Shown: positions 29,311 to 40,914 of the stretch, piece by piece
Layout of the letters: each line of letters opens with the position of its first letter
Position numbering within the stretch: position 1 is the stretch's first letter
From: Maniola hyperantus
Taxonomy: Eukaryota; Arthropoda; Insecta; Lepidoptera; Nymphalidae
Reading direction: 5' to 3'
Assembly (NCBI RefSeq): GCF_902806685.2
Contig: NC_048555.1
Span: 2,666,001 to 2,730,000 of the forward strand
DNA: 64,000 nucleotides
Position numbers and translations under genes: made by a program
Notes under the pieces: generated by a model
What the model was told of the DNA's origin: nothing
Database searches by the model: none
Seen by the model: the letters and a program-made list of their open reading frames with translations, nothing else

Positions 29311-29670
29311 AGTTGTGTGCCGTGTTAAAATTGACTGTGATTCACATTCAACATTTTAGCATATTATAAGTAGGTAAAATTTTCCTATGTTTATCATAAG
29401 TAAACAGATAAACCCAACTAAAACCCAAAGAAATACCTAATAATACCAAACGGGTGGGGCTGAGTAGCTAGTAGGTTCCTAATCATCTGTCGCTTATCCT
29501 ATATTTTTATTATTTGTAATAGTTGTAGACAATAAAGATGTTTAATATCGTAATTTACATACTTTTTATTTTATGAACAGAATTTTCTCCTCTTTCATTT
29601 GATATCCTACTTACCTACTCATTACCATAGCAAAAAATTTTCAGAGACCTACTATTTAGGGTTCCAAAAG
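29311..29670. other. Unassigned AT-rich DNA
   Basis: Nothing was recognised. Confidence 0.35.
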
Positions 29671-30075
29671 AAAAAAACCGGCCAAGTTCGAGTCAGGCTC
29701 ACGCACCGAGGGTTTTGTACTAGTATTTTTTCGACATTTTGCACGATAAATGAAAAACTGATGCATAAAAATCTGTTTTAGAATGCACCAGTGAAGCCCT
29801 TTCATATGATACCCCACTTGATATAGTTATCTTACTTTGAAAATTGTTAACACTAATTACCTATTTGTTCATGACCACAATTTTTTTGTGTGATGTAACC
29901 ACAAATTCACGGTTTTCAGATTGTTCCCCTTATGTTTGCTATAAGACCTATCTACCTGCCAAATTTTATGATTCTAGGTCAACGGGAAGTACCCTGTAAG
30001 TTTCTTGACAGACAGACAACAAAGTAGTCCTATAAGGATTCTGTTTTTCCTTTTGAGGTACAGAACCTTAAAAAG
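29671..30075 (+). repeat. Family B
   Basis: 'aaaccggccaagttcgagtc' to 'ttttgaggtacagaacctta'. Confidence 0.83.
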
Positions 30076-30297
30076 GAACCCTTACAGGATCACTTCATTG
30101 TATGTCTGTTGTGTCTATCAAGAAAAGGGAATCAAAACCTACAGGGTACTTCCCGTTGACCTAGAATCATAACCACAAATTTCATGGTTTCTGGATTTTT
30201 TCCTTTACTTGTAGTATAAGACCTACCTACCTGCCAAATTTCATGATTTTAGGTCAACGGGAAGTACCCTATACTTAGGTTTTCTTGGCAGACATGA
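30076..30297. repeat. Family B fragments in opposite orientations
   Basis: 30076-30170 is a minus-orientation end ('gaacccttacaggatcactt'). At about 30170 it switches to plus orientation ('aaccacaaatttcatggttt') and ends near 'cttggcagacatga'. Both parts contain 'acgggaagtaccc' or its complement, giving an inverted pair. Confidence 0.75.
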
Positions 30298-31790
30298 CTA
30301 TTCTATCCTAATTTTTCTTATTTTCATCAATACGTACCTACCTACTATAATATAAGACCAATATTTTAGCGTTTAGTTAGTACAGCCGGGACAGATAGTA
30401 TTTATAATAAGACCAATACTTTGAACTCTGTAGAGATACGTGTAGATCTCTGCCTTGACTGCAAGTATGGGTGTGAGTTCGTCGACAAGTTGCTGGAACA
30501 GTGGCAAAGATAGCCTGTAATTGTCCACAAATTCCCCTTCTGGGATGTGGCAGGGGCTTTCGGCAGCTGGGAACTCCTCATTCCCATTCTCAGCATGTAT
30601 GGGTGAGCTATTTTCACAATTACAATTAGGTAGGTACTTAACAAGATAAAGTAAAAAGTTAAACAGCTAGGTACCTACTCTTAAGAAATAGGTAAGTAGA
30701 TAGGTACCTAAATATAGCTACCCTGGGGTCTAATCAACTAAGTAAAACTCTCTCCAATGTATGAAATGAATAGATTTAATTGCAAAAAACACTCACCAAA
30801 TATTTACACGGTTTAAACCTATGATGAAACAGAAAACTTACTTACTAAAACATAGCAATTAATTAAATAAAACTGTAACTAGGTTCCTACCTAACTGATT
30901 AAACTGGCATGGCCAAATAAACAGAATTAATTGCATAGGTACCTACTTAATATTGTACTAACGAATCGATTGAGACCACATTTATCAAAATCGGCTCAGT
31001 AGTTTAGGAACATAAGTACTTAAATACAAACATCTAGGTACAAAGACTGCTAAAATCATATCCTTACCTTTTTGCTTTGCCGTAATAATAATAATATTAA
31101 AGCCCTTTATTTACTGAACTTAAACATACTTAATAGAGTTTTAATAAGTACCTAGGTATCGTTCCTACCTACCTAGGTAGTAGATAGGTATAACTAGTAC
31201 AGTACATTCATTAATAACATAAATAAAAAATGCTTTATCATTATTATTGGTAGGTACTTAATAACATTGCCCTTGAAACCTGTTACATTACTATTTCCTA
31301 AATATTTTAACATAAATGTACCTACCTACTTTTACTTATTAGTAAGTATATTTTTGCTATTATATGTAGTAATAATGCATACTTCTTTTTCTCGTTTATT
31401 TTATCTTCAGTATTTCTATATAAAAAATATAAGTACCTATTAGGTAGCTACTTTCCTTTAAGTATAACATTCTAGAATTTTAGTCTTTGACAATGTTTTT
31501 TCTTAAATGATAGTAGATAGTTGGGTAGGTCCTTATAACATTCTATTAAATAATAAAAGATGTAAGTAGCTATTTTCATTCTTTTTGACTGGAATATGGA
31601 AACCAAGGTAAATTAAATTGTTGAATAAATGATCAAATTAAAAGTTGTAAATAATATTCATTCTTATGTAGGTACTTGTCTAGTGTAGTGTAGAATGCAA
31701 ATAAACAATTCATTTTTACTAACTTATATTATTGATATTGTATCCAAGGAAGTAGGTTCTTTTAATAATAAAAATGTAGGTATGTAAGGT
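30298..31790. other. AT-rich DNA dense in TAGGTACCTA-like motifs
   Basis: Short near-palindromes such as 'taggtacctact' (about 30669, 30705, 30939), 'tacctaggta' (about 31150) and 'taggtaggtact' (about 31250) recur. No gene was recognised. Confidence 0.5.
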
Positions 31791-31912
31791 TGTGTCTGCC
31801 AATCCGCAGTTGGCCAGCGTAGTGGACTATGGCCAGACTCTTCTCATACTGAGAGGAAACCTGTGCTCCGTGGTGAGCCGGCTATGAGTTGATCATGATG
31901 ATGTTTTAAGTA
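31791..31912 (+). mobile_element. Family C SINE, 3' half
   Basis: 'tgccaatccgcagttggcca' to 'gagttgatcatgatgatg'. The tRNA-like head is missing. Confidence 0.75.
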
Positions 31913-31948
31913 GGTAGTTAGGTATAGTTAGGTATAGTATACAAAATG

Positions 31949-32052
31949 ACTCCTCACGCACCATTTTAACTCTATGAGTCAACTTTCACCTCAAAGTATG
32001 GTACCTTTGACATGAAATTTGACACATAAAGTTAAAATGGCGCGTAAGGAGT
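31949..32052. mobile_element. MITE with ACTCCT(T/C)ACGC ends
   Basis: Terminal inverted repeats 'actcctcacgcaccatttta' and 'taaaatggcgcgtaaggagt' flank about 60 bp with 'tgacatgaaatttgacaca'. A related copy is at 63323-63445. Confidence 0.75.
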
Positions 32053-33439
32053 TAAATTTTATACCATTAAACCATTTAATGTTTATAATAAAGTAAGCTA
32101 TTTTACATAACATAAAATACTACATTAAATAAACAAACAAAAATTTAATTACCTACAAAACTCACCTATTAGATTTGAGTAGGTAGGTACATACATAAGT
32201 ACCTACAACATAATTATACCTAAGCCAATTTAAACTTAAAACAATCTGTCTGTAATCAGTCGAGTTCTTTTCTAAGGTAATCAGTGAACAAATTACTTAA
32301 ATGCTAATTTGTTTCCAGTAGATACCTAGGTAGATACCGTTTAGCTGTGCAGTACACCCTAGGCCCTAGGGTGTGAGGCCTCCTTCAGGTGTTTTCTGTG
32401 TCCATTTAACATACGGTACCTACCTAGTCAATCAAAACACCTATGAACTGTATTTACACTGAAGGTTATTGGTCTAACCTCTCAGGGTGACCAGCCGGAT
32501 TGAGAGGCGTCGATACCTAGTGGTTTTCTAGCATCTAGCATCACTAAATTATTATCACTAGTTGTAGTTTAGCTAGGTACTTATGTATGCAATGAATTAT
32601 TAAGTACCTTTTATTGCAATAATAACGTCAATTTTTGTTTAAAACACTTTTTGATAAAGAGCTGTGTTAATTTGTGCACTGTTGAGCCTTCGGCTTTGCC
32701 GTAGTCGAGTAAAAAGGTACAAAATTTACCGCGGTGAAGTAGGAATTGGCTTAAAAAAGTTAGATAATTATATTTAAAACCTATATTATGACCTATATTA
32801 AGACCATTGTCATAGGTCTCGAGTCACAGTTATTATTTGACATAAGCAATGGCCTCAAAATAGTTACACAATCGAAATTAGCTGTCAAATCTTATCAAAT
32901 CATTCACTCAATGGTCTAAAAACCAATCTCATAACCATGTAATGACTAAACAATCATGAACACCTTACACAATTCGAAATTGTCGTTTGACAACTGAAAT
33001 CGTCTGTTTACGCCATGAAATGAATACCATTTCCATGGTAACTTTTTACACAATCGCAGATTAGATCATTCATTGTCGGTCGTCTGCGCTGATCATAATT
33101 CCCGATGCCTAAACCTCTAGGGGACGAAGAATACGAGCTTATAAATCTTATGTAAGCGTCCAGCGGTCAACACTCAACTCGTATTTGTTGTTTTGTTGTG
33201 AAATGAAATTCTTTTCGCTTTATTTATCGTTGTTTTATATTGTAGGGGTGTGAAAACTTTATTTTTGTTGTTAGCTTGGCCGTGATTTATGCATTTCGAA
33301 GGGAGATGTGAAAACAAAATATCTCCTTTAGGTAATATAAAAATAAAAAAAGACTGATTACTTAATGTCAACGTACAGCTCAAAGTTCAAACCGTTGTTG
33401 GGTCTAGACTCTTGAGATTTTGCATAAATCTAGATTTTT
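32053..33439. other. Unassigned AT-rich DNA
   Basis: The TAGGTA motif density continues to about 32600. No gene or repeat was recognised beyond that. Confidence 0.4.
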
Positions 33440-33866
33440 AGGGTAGGTACAGTTATCTCAAAAGGAAAAACAGAACCTTTATAGGATTACTTTGTTGTCA
33501 GTCTGTCTGTCAAGAAACCTACAGGGTACTTCCCGTTGATCTAGAATTATGAAATTTGGTAGGTAGGTAGATCTTATAGCTGACATTTGGGGAAAAATCT
33601 GAAAACCGTGAATTTGTGGTTAGACCACAAGAAAAATATTAAATTGTGGTCATGAACTAATTTAGTATTTTCAATTTTCAAAGTAAGATAATTATAGCAA
33701 GTGGGGTATCATATGAAAGATCCTCACCTGTACATTCTAAAATAGATTTTTATTTATTTTTATACATCATAGTTTTTGAATTATCATGCAAAATATCGAA
33801 AAAATACGACTGTAGTACGGAACCCTCGTTGCGCGAGCCTGACTCGTACCTACTTGGCCGAGTCTT
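33440..33866 (-). repeat. Family B, full length, minus orientation
   Basis: It opens 'gggtaggtacagttatctc' and ends 'gcctgactcgtacctacttgg'. Confidence 0.83.
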
Positions 33867-33930
33867 TCTATAACGTAGACTCCTCAGAGAAAGTATTTAA
33901 GAAGTGGGCGGGTTTAGTAAAGTAATCACA

Positions 33931-34162
33931 ACCCATATTATTAATACGAAAGTGTGTTTGTTTGTTGGTTTATTGGTTAGTTGGTTAGTTGGTTTGCCCT
34001 TCAATCACGCCACAAGGAGCAACAGATCAGCGTGATGTGTTGCATAGATAAAGTTAAAAACCTGGAGAATGACAGGCTACTTTTTCCCGGAAAATCATAG
34101 AGTTCTCACGCGATCTTACATCACAAGCCCACGCGGTTGAAGTCGCGGGCATCAGTTAGTGA
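33931..34162 (-). repeat. Family A1
   Basis: 'aatacgaaagtgtgtttgtt' to 'gtcgcgggcatcagttagt'. Confidence 0.85.
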
Positions 34163-34163
34163 C

Positions 34164-34384
34164 CAGTACCCTTATTATAAATGCGAAAGTGTGTTTGTTT
34201 GTTGGTTTATTGGTTAGTTGGTTGGTTGGTTTGTCCTTCAATCACGTCGCTACGGTGCAACGGATTGACGTGATTTTTTGCATGGGTATAGATAAAGACC
34301 TGAACAGTGATAAACTACCTTTTCCCCGAAAATCAAAGAGTTTCCACGGAATTTTCAATCCTTAATCCACGCGGACGAAGTTAG
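34164..34384 (-). repeat. Family A1, tandem with previous
   Basis: 'cagtacccttattataaatg' to 'ccacgcggacgaagttag'. Two copies lie side by side in the same orientation. Confidence 0.85.
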
Positions 34385-34404
34385 TCATATTATTATAATA
34401 CTGT

Positions 34405-34640
34405 CCTTAGAGGGATCAACACACTTCTGATTTGATCACGTAGAGAAACTTTGAGCATAGCTCTCTCCATCACGTCGCCCGCTGAGTGACTTTGAGCTTT
34501 CTTAGTAACTAAGCTAGGTCAACGGTTTGCGAAGCTGAAGTAGAAATGGGCGGGGCATAATGTTTGAAGAGTTGTAGTCAGGGTCTCGAGATGCTGAAAT
34601 GGCGACCTCTCAACGCGAAGCGTAGCGTTAGCAGACTCCC
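34405..34640. mobile_element. Rearranged RTE-type LINE fragments
   Basis: 34405-34505 ('tgatcacgtagagaaactt', 'gctctctccatcacg') is minus orientation. 34530-34640 ('gcgaagctgaagtagaaatg', 'ggtctcgagatgctgaaat') is plus orientation. Confidence 0.6.
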
Positions 34641-34664
34641 CACTAGGTTGATAGATTTGTTTAA

Positions 34665-34815
34665 ATAAAAATAGCGAGTAAACAGGCAGGTGGGTCACCT
34701 GATATTAAGTGATTACCGCCACCCATGAACATTTTCAGCACCAATGGAACCGCCAATGCGTTGCCGGCCTTTCAGGAGTTTGTTGGCCCGCCTCTTGAAT
34801 AATCCCATGCTGTAA
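34665..34815 (-). mobile_element. Non-LTR retrotransposon tail (family D)
   Basis: It matches 1098-1262 from 'tagcgagtaaacaggcagg' to 'cctcttgaataatccc'; the poly-A is short here. Confidence 0.75.
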
Positions 34816-34927
34816 TCTAGTGATGTCAAACGAGTCGCAAGTCGAGTCGCTGGATTCATGGCATGTGGACGTCACAACGAGACACCTATGTCCAGCCGTG
34901 AAGTCTATAATTTAATGACAATGATGA

Positions 34928-35211
34928 CTAAAAAGCTGTGATAGCCTAGTGGTTAGGAAGTCCGGGTCGGTCGGGCACATACCTTTAACTTTTCGGAGTT
35001 ATGTGCGTTTTAATTAATTAAATATCACTTGCTTTAACGGTGAAGGAAAACATCGTGAGGAAACCAGCATGCCTGAGAGCTCTCCATAATGTTTTCAAAG
35101 GTGTGTGAAGTCTACCAATCCGCACATGGACAGCGTGGTAGACTATGGCCAATACCCTTCTCACTCTGAGAGGAGACCCGTGCTCTGTAGTGAGCCGGTG
35201 ATGGGTTGATC

Positions 35212-35252
<41 letters not shown>
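34928..35252 (+). mobile_element. tRNA-derived SINE (family C)
   Basis: Head 'gctgtgatagcctagtggtt' with a deletion of about 20 bases before box B, an intact body, and a (GAT)n tail of about 13 units at 35213-35252. The length of the tail suggests a relatively young copy. Confidence 0.87.
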
Positions 35253-35253
<1 letters not shown>

Positions 35254-35552
35254 ATAATACTGTAGCTAAGTTTACAGAATCTACGGTTAGGTACTGTAGG
35301 TAGTTGAATAGGTAAAACTTTTGTCATTGGCCCTTACAACCTCTCTATTACAGCGATGCGAATATTCACGCCGTAAAAAGGCCCTGGGTTTGACTCGCTG
35401 CTGGTTCAATCTAGAAAATAATAGTCCAGGAGGCAGCGTTGTAAAGAACGAGCGTTTCATCCCTTACAATTTCTTTTGGAATGTTTTTGTTAATCATTTA
35501 AGAATCCATGCCAATCCTACTCCAGTTAGGGTGAAGATGGCTATGAAAAAAT
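35253..35552. other. Unassigned DNA
   Basis: A 103-codon plus ORF here runs into the next repeat and shows no domain. Confidence 0.35.
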
Positions 35553-35746
35553 CTATATCCTATATAGATCAACGTACAGCTCAAACTACTCAGCGGATCG
35601 GCCTGAAATTTGGCATGCAGATAGCTTTTTGATTTAGACATCCGCTAAGAGGATATTTTTGAAAATTTAATCCCTAAGGGGGTAAAACAGGGGTTTAAAA
35701 TTTGTGCAGTAGGTACACGCGGACGAAGTCGCGAGCATAAGCTAGT
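35553..35746 (-). repeat. Family A3, truncated
   Basis: 'gatcaacgtacagctcaaac' to 'gaagtcgcgagcataagcta'. The CAGT tract is lost. Confidence 0.82.
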
Positions 35747-35832
35747 TGGATATAAAATAAATTCAATACTCTTGATTCGTCAACCTTCAGCTCCACCTAA
35801 ATACAAACAACTGACGCTTGGTTTCTTTAATT

Positions 35833-36170
35833 CATAGTAATATAAAAACGAAAAGGCATCTATCTGTCTGTCTCTCTGGGAGCTTTTCACGGCCCATCCG
35901 CTTAGCCGATTTGGACAGGTACAGATTGTACAGAGTATTACATTGTAGCTTACATCCCGAGGACATAGGCTACTTTATGTTTCGGAAAATCAAAGACTTA
36001 TCACGAGATTTTGAAAGCCTAAATACATTTAGACGAATTTGCGGACATTATCTATTTGATATACAAAGCTTGCATCTTGAAGAAGGATATATAAGCTACT
36101 TTTTATTCTGGAAATTCAAAAAATTCCCTTGGGATTTTTAAAACTTATAAGTTGCGGGCATCATCTAGTA
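35833..36170 (-). repeat. Family A2, extended
   Basis: 'ctgtctgtctctctgggag', 'cttttcacggcccatccgc' and 'aagttgcgggcatcatctag'. It contains a second internal head ('gacgaatttgcggacatt') and is two partial copies fused. Confidence 0.75.
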
Positions 36171-36999
36171 GTTATACCTATAAATGATAATTTGATACTA
36201 AAATTGAAATGTATTAAACCAGAATTGTGAGGGATGAATAATACCAACCAACATGCGACGCTGCCTCCCGGACTATCATTCTAAACTACCGCAAACCCGT
36301 GTTCGTGGAAAACATTTTCCTTATTATAAAACTTCTGTCAAATCTGTGTAGCTACGAGTATGATTACTTGCAGAACTTTTTATTGCTTTACTTTATGTAT
36401 GGGTTCACGAATAGGTCGGTAGAAATTACTTACTCTTCGATGTTTTTTAGCGCAATGGCTCGTACGGCGTACGGGCCATTGCGCTATGCAGGATATGCAG
36501 GATATCAGTGTGTTCAAATGATCAAAGGGTACAACTTAAATGCTCACCAAAATATTTTTTAGACTCTAGGAGTAAGTACAGACTCTATACAGGGAATTGC
36601 TTTAATCATACCTATTCTTAACGTTGTCTGGCTTCACACCGCAGGTACCGTACTTAACAAGTAAAATAATTATTTTAACTTCAAATACACTATACCCAAG
36701 TGCGTAAAGAACAACGCTTTAAGTTCCAAAATAATCCGGTATTTGACAACTAGTCAAATCAGTAACTTTTTATCAAACGTCAGCGCGCTTTGTATGCGAA
36801 ATTCTATGAAATGCCGGTATGTGGCGTCACAATCATTTGACGTGCTTTTTTCAGTTTAATCGATAATTAAAATGGTTGTCACACATAAAACTAACAAAGG
36901 ATGTGGAATTTACGTATTTTGAAAGACCCTCAATTTAATAATCACTGAGAAATAATTTATTTTTGGCATAGTCAATTACCGTATTAATTAAATAATGAT
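36171..36999. other. Mostly unassigned DNA
   Basis: 36700-36990 ('atcaaacgtcagcgcgctt', 'ggatgtggaatttacgtat') resembles a dispersed lepidopteran repeat I recall, but there is no second copy here. The palindrome at 36448-36486 is listed separately. Confidence 0.4.
36448..36486. repeat. GC-rich inverted repeat, 18-bp arms
   Basis: Arms 36448-36465 and 36469-36486 (starting TAGCGCAATGGC) pair with one mismatch that would be G-U in RNA. The spacer is GGC. Confidence 0.85.
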
Positions 37000-37245
37000 C
37001 GAATCAACATCAACAACCGATAGACGTCCACTGCTGGACATAGGTCTCTTGTAGCGACTTCCACACACCACGGTTTATATTTATTTATATATCGGTATCT
37101 TCGAAGGTTTGCCACAAAAGGTAAGTGCTAACAAATGAGCCGGCAAAGAGTCGAATATACTCGGAAACAACGACAGCCTCATTTACATGAGGGCGTGAGA
37201 CGTAAAGGTGACTCGTGACCCGCAAGCTAAATGTATCTGATGATA
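37000..37245 (-). repeat. RTE scrap plus unit related to the 45-46.7 kb array
   Basis: 37015-37070 is an RTE 3' scrap ('gatagacgtccactgctgg'). 37100-37245 ('acgacagcctcatttacatg', 'gtaaaggtgactcgtgacc') is a diverged member of the units at 45217, 45910 and 46461, in the same order. Confidence 0.7.
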
Positions 37246-38184
37246 TTCCAAATCAGCTTTTATACTACTGTAGTTACTGTTTTGGTACTACGATGGGTTC
37301 TCGAAATATTATTCTCGAAACGCAAAAGTTGTAACAAAAACAAATGCTAGTAAAACCTAATAACGACTACTGTTTCATGTATGAGACTGATTTTTCTCCG
37401 GATTTTTTTGGACGGTGATAAGCGAAACCTAGTTTTATATCAACTCAATGTAACAAGATCGTATGTGTCAGTCAGTATGCATTCAATCATGTTCAACAAA
37501 AATCGATCTACAATAATAATCGGTGGAGTTACTCGTACTTACGAGTACCTACTTACTTACTTTGATTTTCATGAGAGTGGGGCCATTTAGTGCGCGACGT
37601 CTGCGTTAAAGTGGTAAATATAATCATATTATGTCCCGTGTTATTTCTATCAATGTTTCTTTTAGACCTTATACTATTGATTTGTTCAAATCGAAATGAC
37701 TACGCACGTATACACGTTTCAAATGGTCCCAGAACATTGCGCGTTTAACAAATGGCACGTCTATAGAGATTCAAAATATTTAATTATGTATTTCCTTCCA
37801 CGAACTCTTTATTTTTTACAAAAATATAGAGCGTGCTTTGAAATTACTCAGTCTGTCAACTGAATATATCAAACAGTTGTGGTGGCCTTCCAACATCAAT
37901 GGGCATAGCAGAACCGACAGAAAGAGTAAGCGTTATATCTAGTAAACTCACGCATAGTTTTTTCATTACCAGTGACTTATATTCGAAAACCAATAGTTAT
38001 CCTTGACGTGTTCAAGCTCAGAGATCCGTCAGTTTCTAAGAGTTTATTTGGTACGCGAGTGCAGCCGTTGCGGCACTGTCACTCTCTGCATGCAAAGTAG
38101 GATTTGGAATTGACAAGTGACCTATTTAGTTGAGGGATGGAAAAATACTGTAGTATTCTTGCCTGTTTAAAAGCTACTTAAAGT
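37246..38184. other. Unassigned DNA
   Basis: No gene or repeat was recognised. Confidence 0.4.
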
Positions 38185-38270
38185 AGGGTTGCCATCTGTA
38201 AAATCTACGAAATATAGGACAAGGAACGAAAAAACCCCGGATTGTCGAGCGTAAAACCCGGACATATTTA
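38185..38270. mobile_element. Possible end of an hAT-like element
   Basis: It starts TAGGGTTGCCA like the element at 24726 and contains 'aaacccggacatattta'. The other terminus was not found. Confidence 0.45.
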
Positions 38271-38302
38271 TCTTTTTTTTTACCTCACAAATGAAGTAAA
38301 TT

Positions 38303-38458
38303 GACGGTTCCAGTGATGAAGAACAGCAGGAACTGTCGGGAGACGATCGGCAGCTGTCTCCCCCCCCACCCCAGCCACCCTCACAACGGGCTCTACGGGC
38401 AGCGGCACGTGCGTCCTGCAGTCAAAACTGCGGCGCGTGCGCGGACGGACTCCCTTGA
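38303..38458 (+). pseudogene. C-terminal remnant of a retroelement ORF
   Basis: This 51-codon stretch has no start and ends in TGA (38456-38458). It encodes 'DGSSDEEQQELSGDDRQ', a proline run and 'ASCSQNCGACADGLP'. The acidic-proline-cysteine ending followed at once by a dispersed 3' sequence (38447-38575, also at 4600-4735) indicates the tail of a retroelement polyprotein. The clade is unknown to me. Other ORF calls here are out of frame. Confidence 0.55.
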
Positions 38459-38575
38459 AAAAGGACCCCGGATGGGTTCGAAACTAGTCGGGCTAACGTC
38501 GACTACACACGTGAGTAAGCCGGGACAGATAGTATTTATAATGGAAATCACTCACGGTAGTTTAAACGCTAAAAT
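38447..38575 (+). repeat. Retroelement 3' remnant
   Basis: 'gggttcgaaactagtcggg' and 'gacagatagtatttataat' match 4600-4735. The latter motif also appears alone at about 30390. Confidence 0.7.
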
Positions 38576-38596
38576 AAATTAAAAAAGTATGAATCA

Positions 38597-38807
38597 CTAG
38601 CTGATGCCCGTGAATTCCTCCGCGTGGAATTAGGTTTTTAAAAATCCCGTAGGGACTCTTTGATTTTCCGAGATAAAAAATAACCTGTCACTATCCAGGT
38701 CTTTATCTATACCCTTGCAAAAAATCACGTCAATCCGTTGCACCGTTGCGACGTGATTGAAGGACAAACCAACAAACAAACACACTTTCGCATTTATCAT
38801 AAGGTAC
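38597..38807 (+). repeat. Family A1
   Basis: 'ctagctgatgcccgtgaatt' to 'cacactttcgcatttatca'. Confidence 0.83.
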
Positions 38808-39599
38808 CCTTAGGTACCCAGTACCCTTATACGTACTGATATGTCTTCCTACCTGTGTACGGTATGATGTAGGTATTCCTACCTCTGAGACAAACATACG
38901 AGAAAATCCTATAAAAGCTTCTCTAACTCTGGTTTTTACTTAAAAACTTGTGGAATATTTCTAAACGTTCATTTTATTTATGTTTAAAAGTCACGTCGGG
39001 TTAATAGTGTACAAAATGGTATAAAAAAAAATTATGGCGTCATTAAGGTTACTCAGCAAAAGCCGTTTTTAATGAGCACTCTACGGGACCCGCTGTTTCA
39101 GGGTTGAAAGTGCAGCACAAGTATTTTTCAAGGCCCAGGAAATTGAAATAATTCCAGAAAGTTTTTAACCCTTGTCGCAAAAATGTGGAGTTGTGATAAT
39201 TTAAGTGATTTTCTTTTTACCTATGTTTAGTCTAGTTCATCTGCCCGTATATCCAGGGCTGTTTTAAGCCATGCCGGGGCCCTTGGGCATACAAGAATTT
39301 GGGGCCCTGTTAGAAAGTAAAAAAGCGAATGAAAAAAAACAAATTCATTCGCTAATTTACTCTTAAAGATTTTTTCGGGATAGATGTGCCTAAAACAGAA
39401 AAGAAAAGTAAAATGTAGGCGAATATATCGGCCTTTCGGGGCCCCCTTGACGATGGGGACCCTGGGCACGGGCCCCGTGTGCCATTATGGTAAAGACTGC
39501 GTCTATCCGTCTGTCCAATTGTCTGTCAGTCCCCTCTGCCCTGTCCCTCTGCAGGGAAATGAGCTCGCATCTGTATTTCATGGGTAATTAAAATGGTCC
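38808..39599. other. Unassigned DNA
   Basis: 39250-39480 contains the GC-rich phrases 'gccggggcccttgggcat' and 'cctgggcacgggccccg', probably from an unrecognised mobile element. Confidence 0.4.
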
Positions 39600-39738
39600 A
39601 GAGGTCGGGTCTCCTTTCAGTATGAGAAGGGTTTGGCCATAGTCCACCACGCTGGCCAAGTACAGTGCATGCCCGGGGTCGAACCCCAAACCTCCCGAAT
39701 AAGAGCTGGACGTCGTAACCACTAGGCTATCGTGGCTC
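39600..39738 (-). mobile_element. Family C SINE, internally deleted
   Basis: 'gaggtcgggtctcctttcag' is the 3' part. It is joined at about 39665 directly to the tRNA-like head ('ggggtcgaaccccaaacc', 'ccactaggctatcgtgg'). Confidence 0.78.
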
Positions 39739-40362
39739 TATAAATAAAGGTATGACTTCATTCATCTCCTTTACCAAAGAGCTTTAGCAGTTTCAAATTC
39801 AATTTTCTAAAACACTACGCGTCTACCGCATACAACTGTACCTACGTCTAGTATGAGCTTTTACGTGTTACCAAACCAACGTTTATAGAATTTAAGCATC
39901 GAAATACAAAAGCGTTAAAGTAAAATGGACCGTAACTCTCTTATTCTAAAGATCATGTTCGTCCAGCAGCGTCCCAAATAAAACTTTGTGAAATTTAAAT
40001 CAGTGGTACTGAATTTTTGTCTTTAAATATAGAGTATTGTTAGGTCCATTATTAGTACTTTGATTATTATGTTACGACGTATAACCGTTGGCGAGATGTA
40101 AAGTCTGATACTAAGCATACTGCACGCACATGGTATGGTCAGACCTCATAACATTAGCTCCTCAAAAGCACATAAATTCCCGTTAATTACATTCAGCTTG
40201 AACTAAATTGCGTTGTTCTCACTTGTCTGGAACGGCGGACATTTTGGTAGCGGCGTGTTTATTATTTCAGTTAAGGTTTAGATACTATCACGGTGTTTAC
40301 AGCTGATATAATTATAGGTTTTTATTGGTCTTCTTCTAGTGCTGTCTCCTATCAGAGGTTGG
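39739..40362. other. Unassigned DNA
   Basis: Nothing was recognised. Confidence 0.4.
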
Positions 40363-40672
40363 CAAAGTGTGTCTGTCTGTCTTTTACTATATCACGGCCC
40401 ATCCGTTCAACTGATTTAGAAAAAAATTGGAGTTTACAGAGTTAGCTTACATCTCGGGAACGGACATAAGCTATTTTTTATCCCTGAAAATCAAAGAGTT
40501 TCTATGACCCATCCGTCAAACCGAATTTTATGAAATTTGATATTTTATAGTACGTTTATTGTTTCATAAAGAATACAATAATTTAAATTTAGTCCAGTTA
40601 TTATCCTGGAACGTCAAAAGTTCTCAGATTTGTAAAAACCAAAAGCCACGCGGACCAAGGCATCATCCAGTT
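40363..40672 (-). repeat. Family A2
   Basis: 'aaagtgtgtctgtctgtct', 'atcacggcccatccgttca' and the end 'gcggaccaaggcatcatcc'. Confidence 0.8.
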
Positions 40673-40914
40673 TTTTTTGTTGTTGTTTTAAAAATCATAA
40701 TGTTTATCATAATGTCTTAAAATCTTTAAAGCTAGCTTAAGCTTAGCGCAAATTCAGTTGAAAATTGAAATCTGTCGAGGAATAGGAAATTGAATTCATG
40801 AATGACGAATCAGTTAAGTTGCATATTGAGATCGATTGTGCTTAGATACCAAATATCTCTACCAATAACCAAACTTTGTGTAACTTCTATCGTTTTTGTG
40901 TTGTTTCGGATTGA

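Noticed and set aside
36299..36562. 87-codon plus ORF spanning the GC-rich palindrome
   Set aside because: The hydrophobic, Tyr/Phe-rich text matches AT-rich random translation, and the palindrome interrupts it.
38301..38582. 93-codon plus ORF
   Set aside because: The meaningful frame is the one starting at 38303 and ending at 38458; this ORF is out of frame with it and continues into a dispersed repeat.
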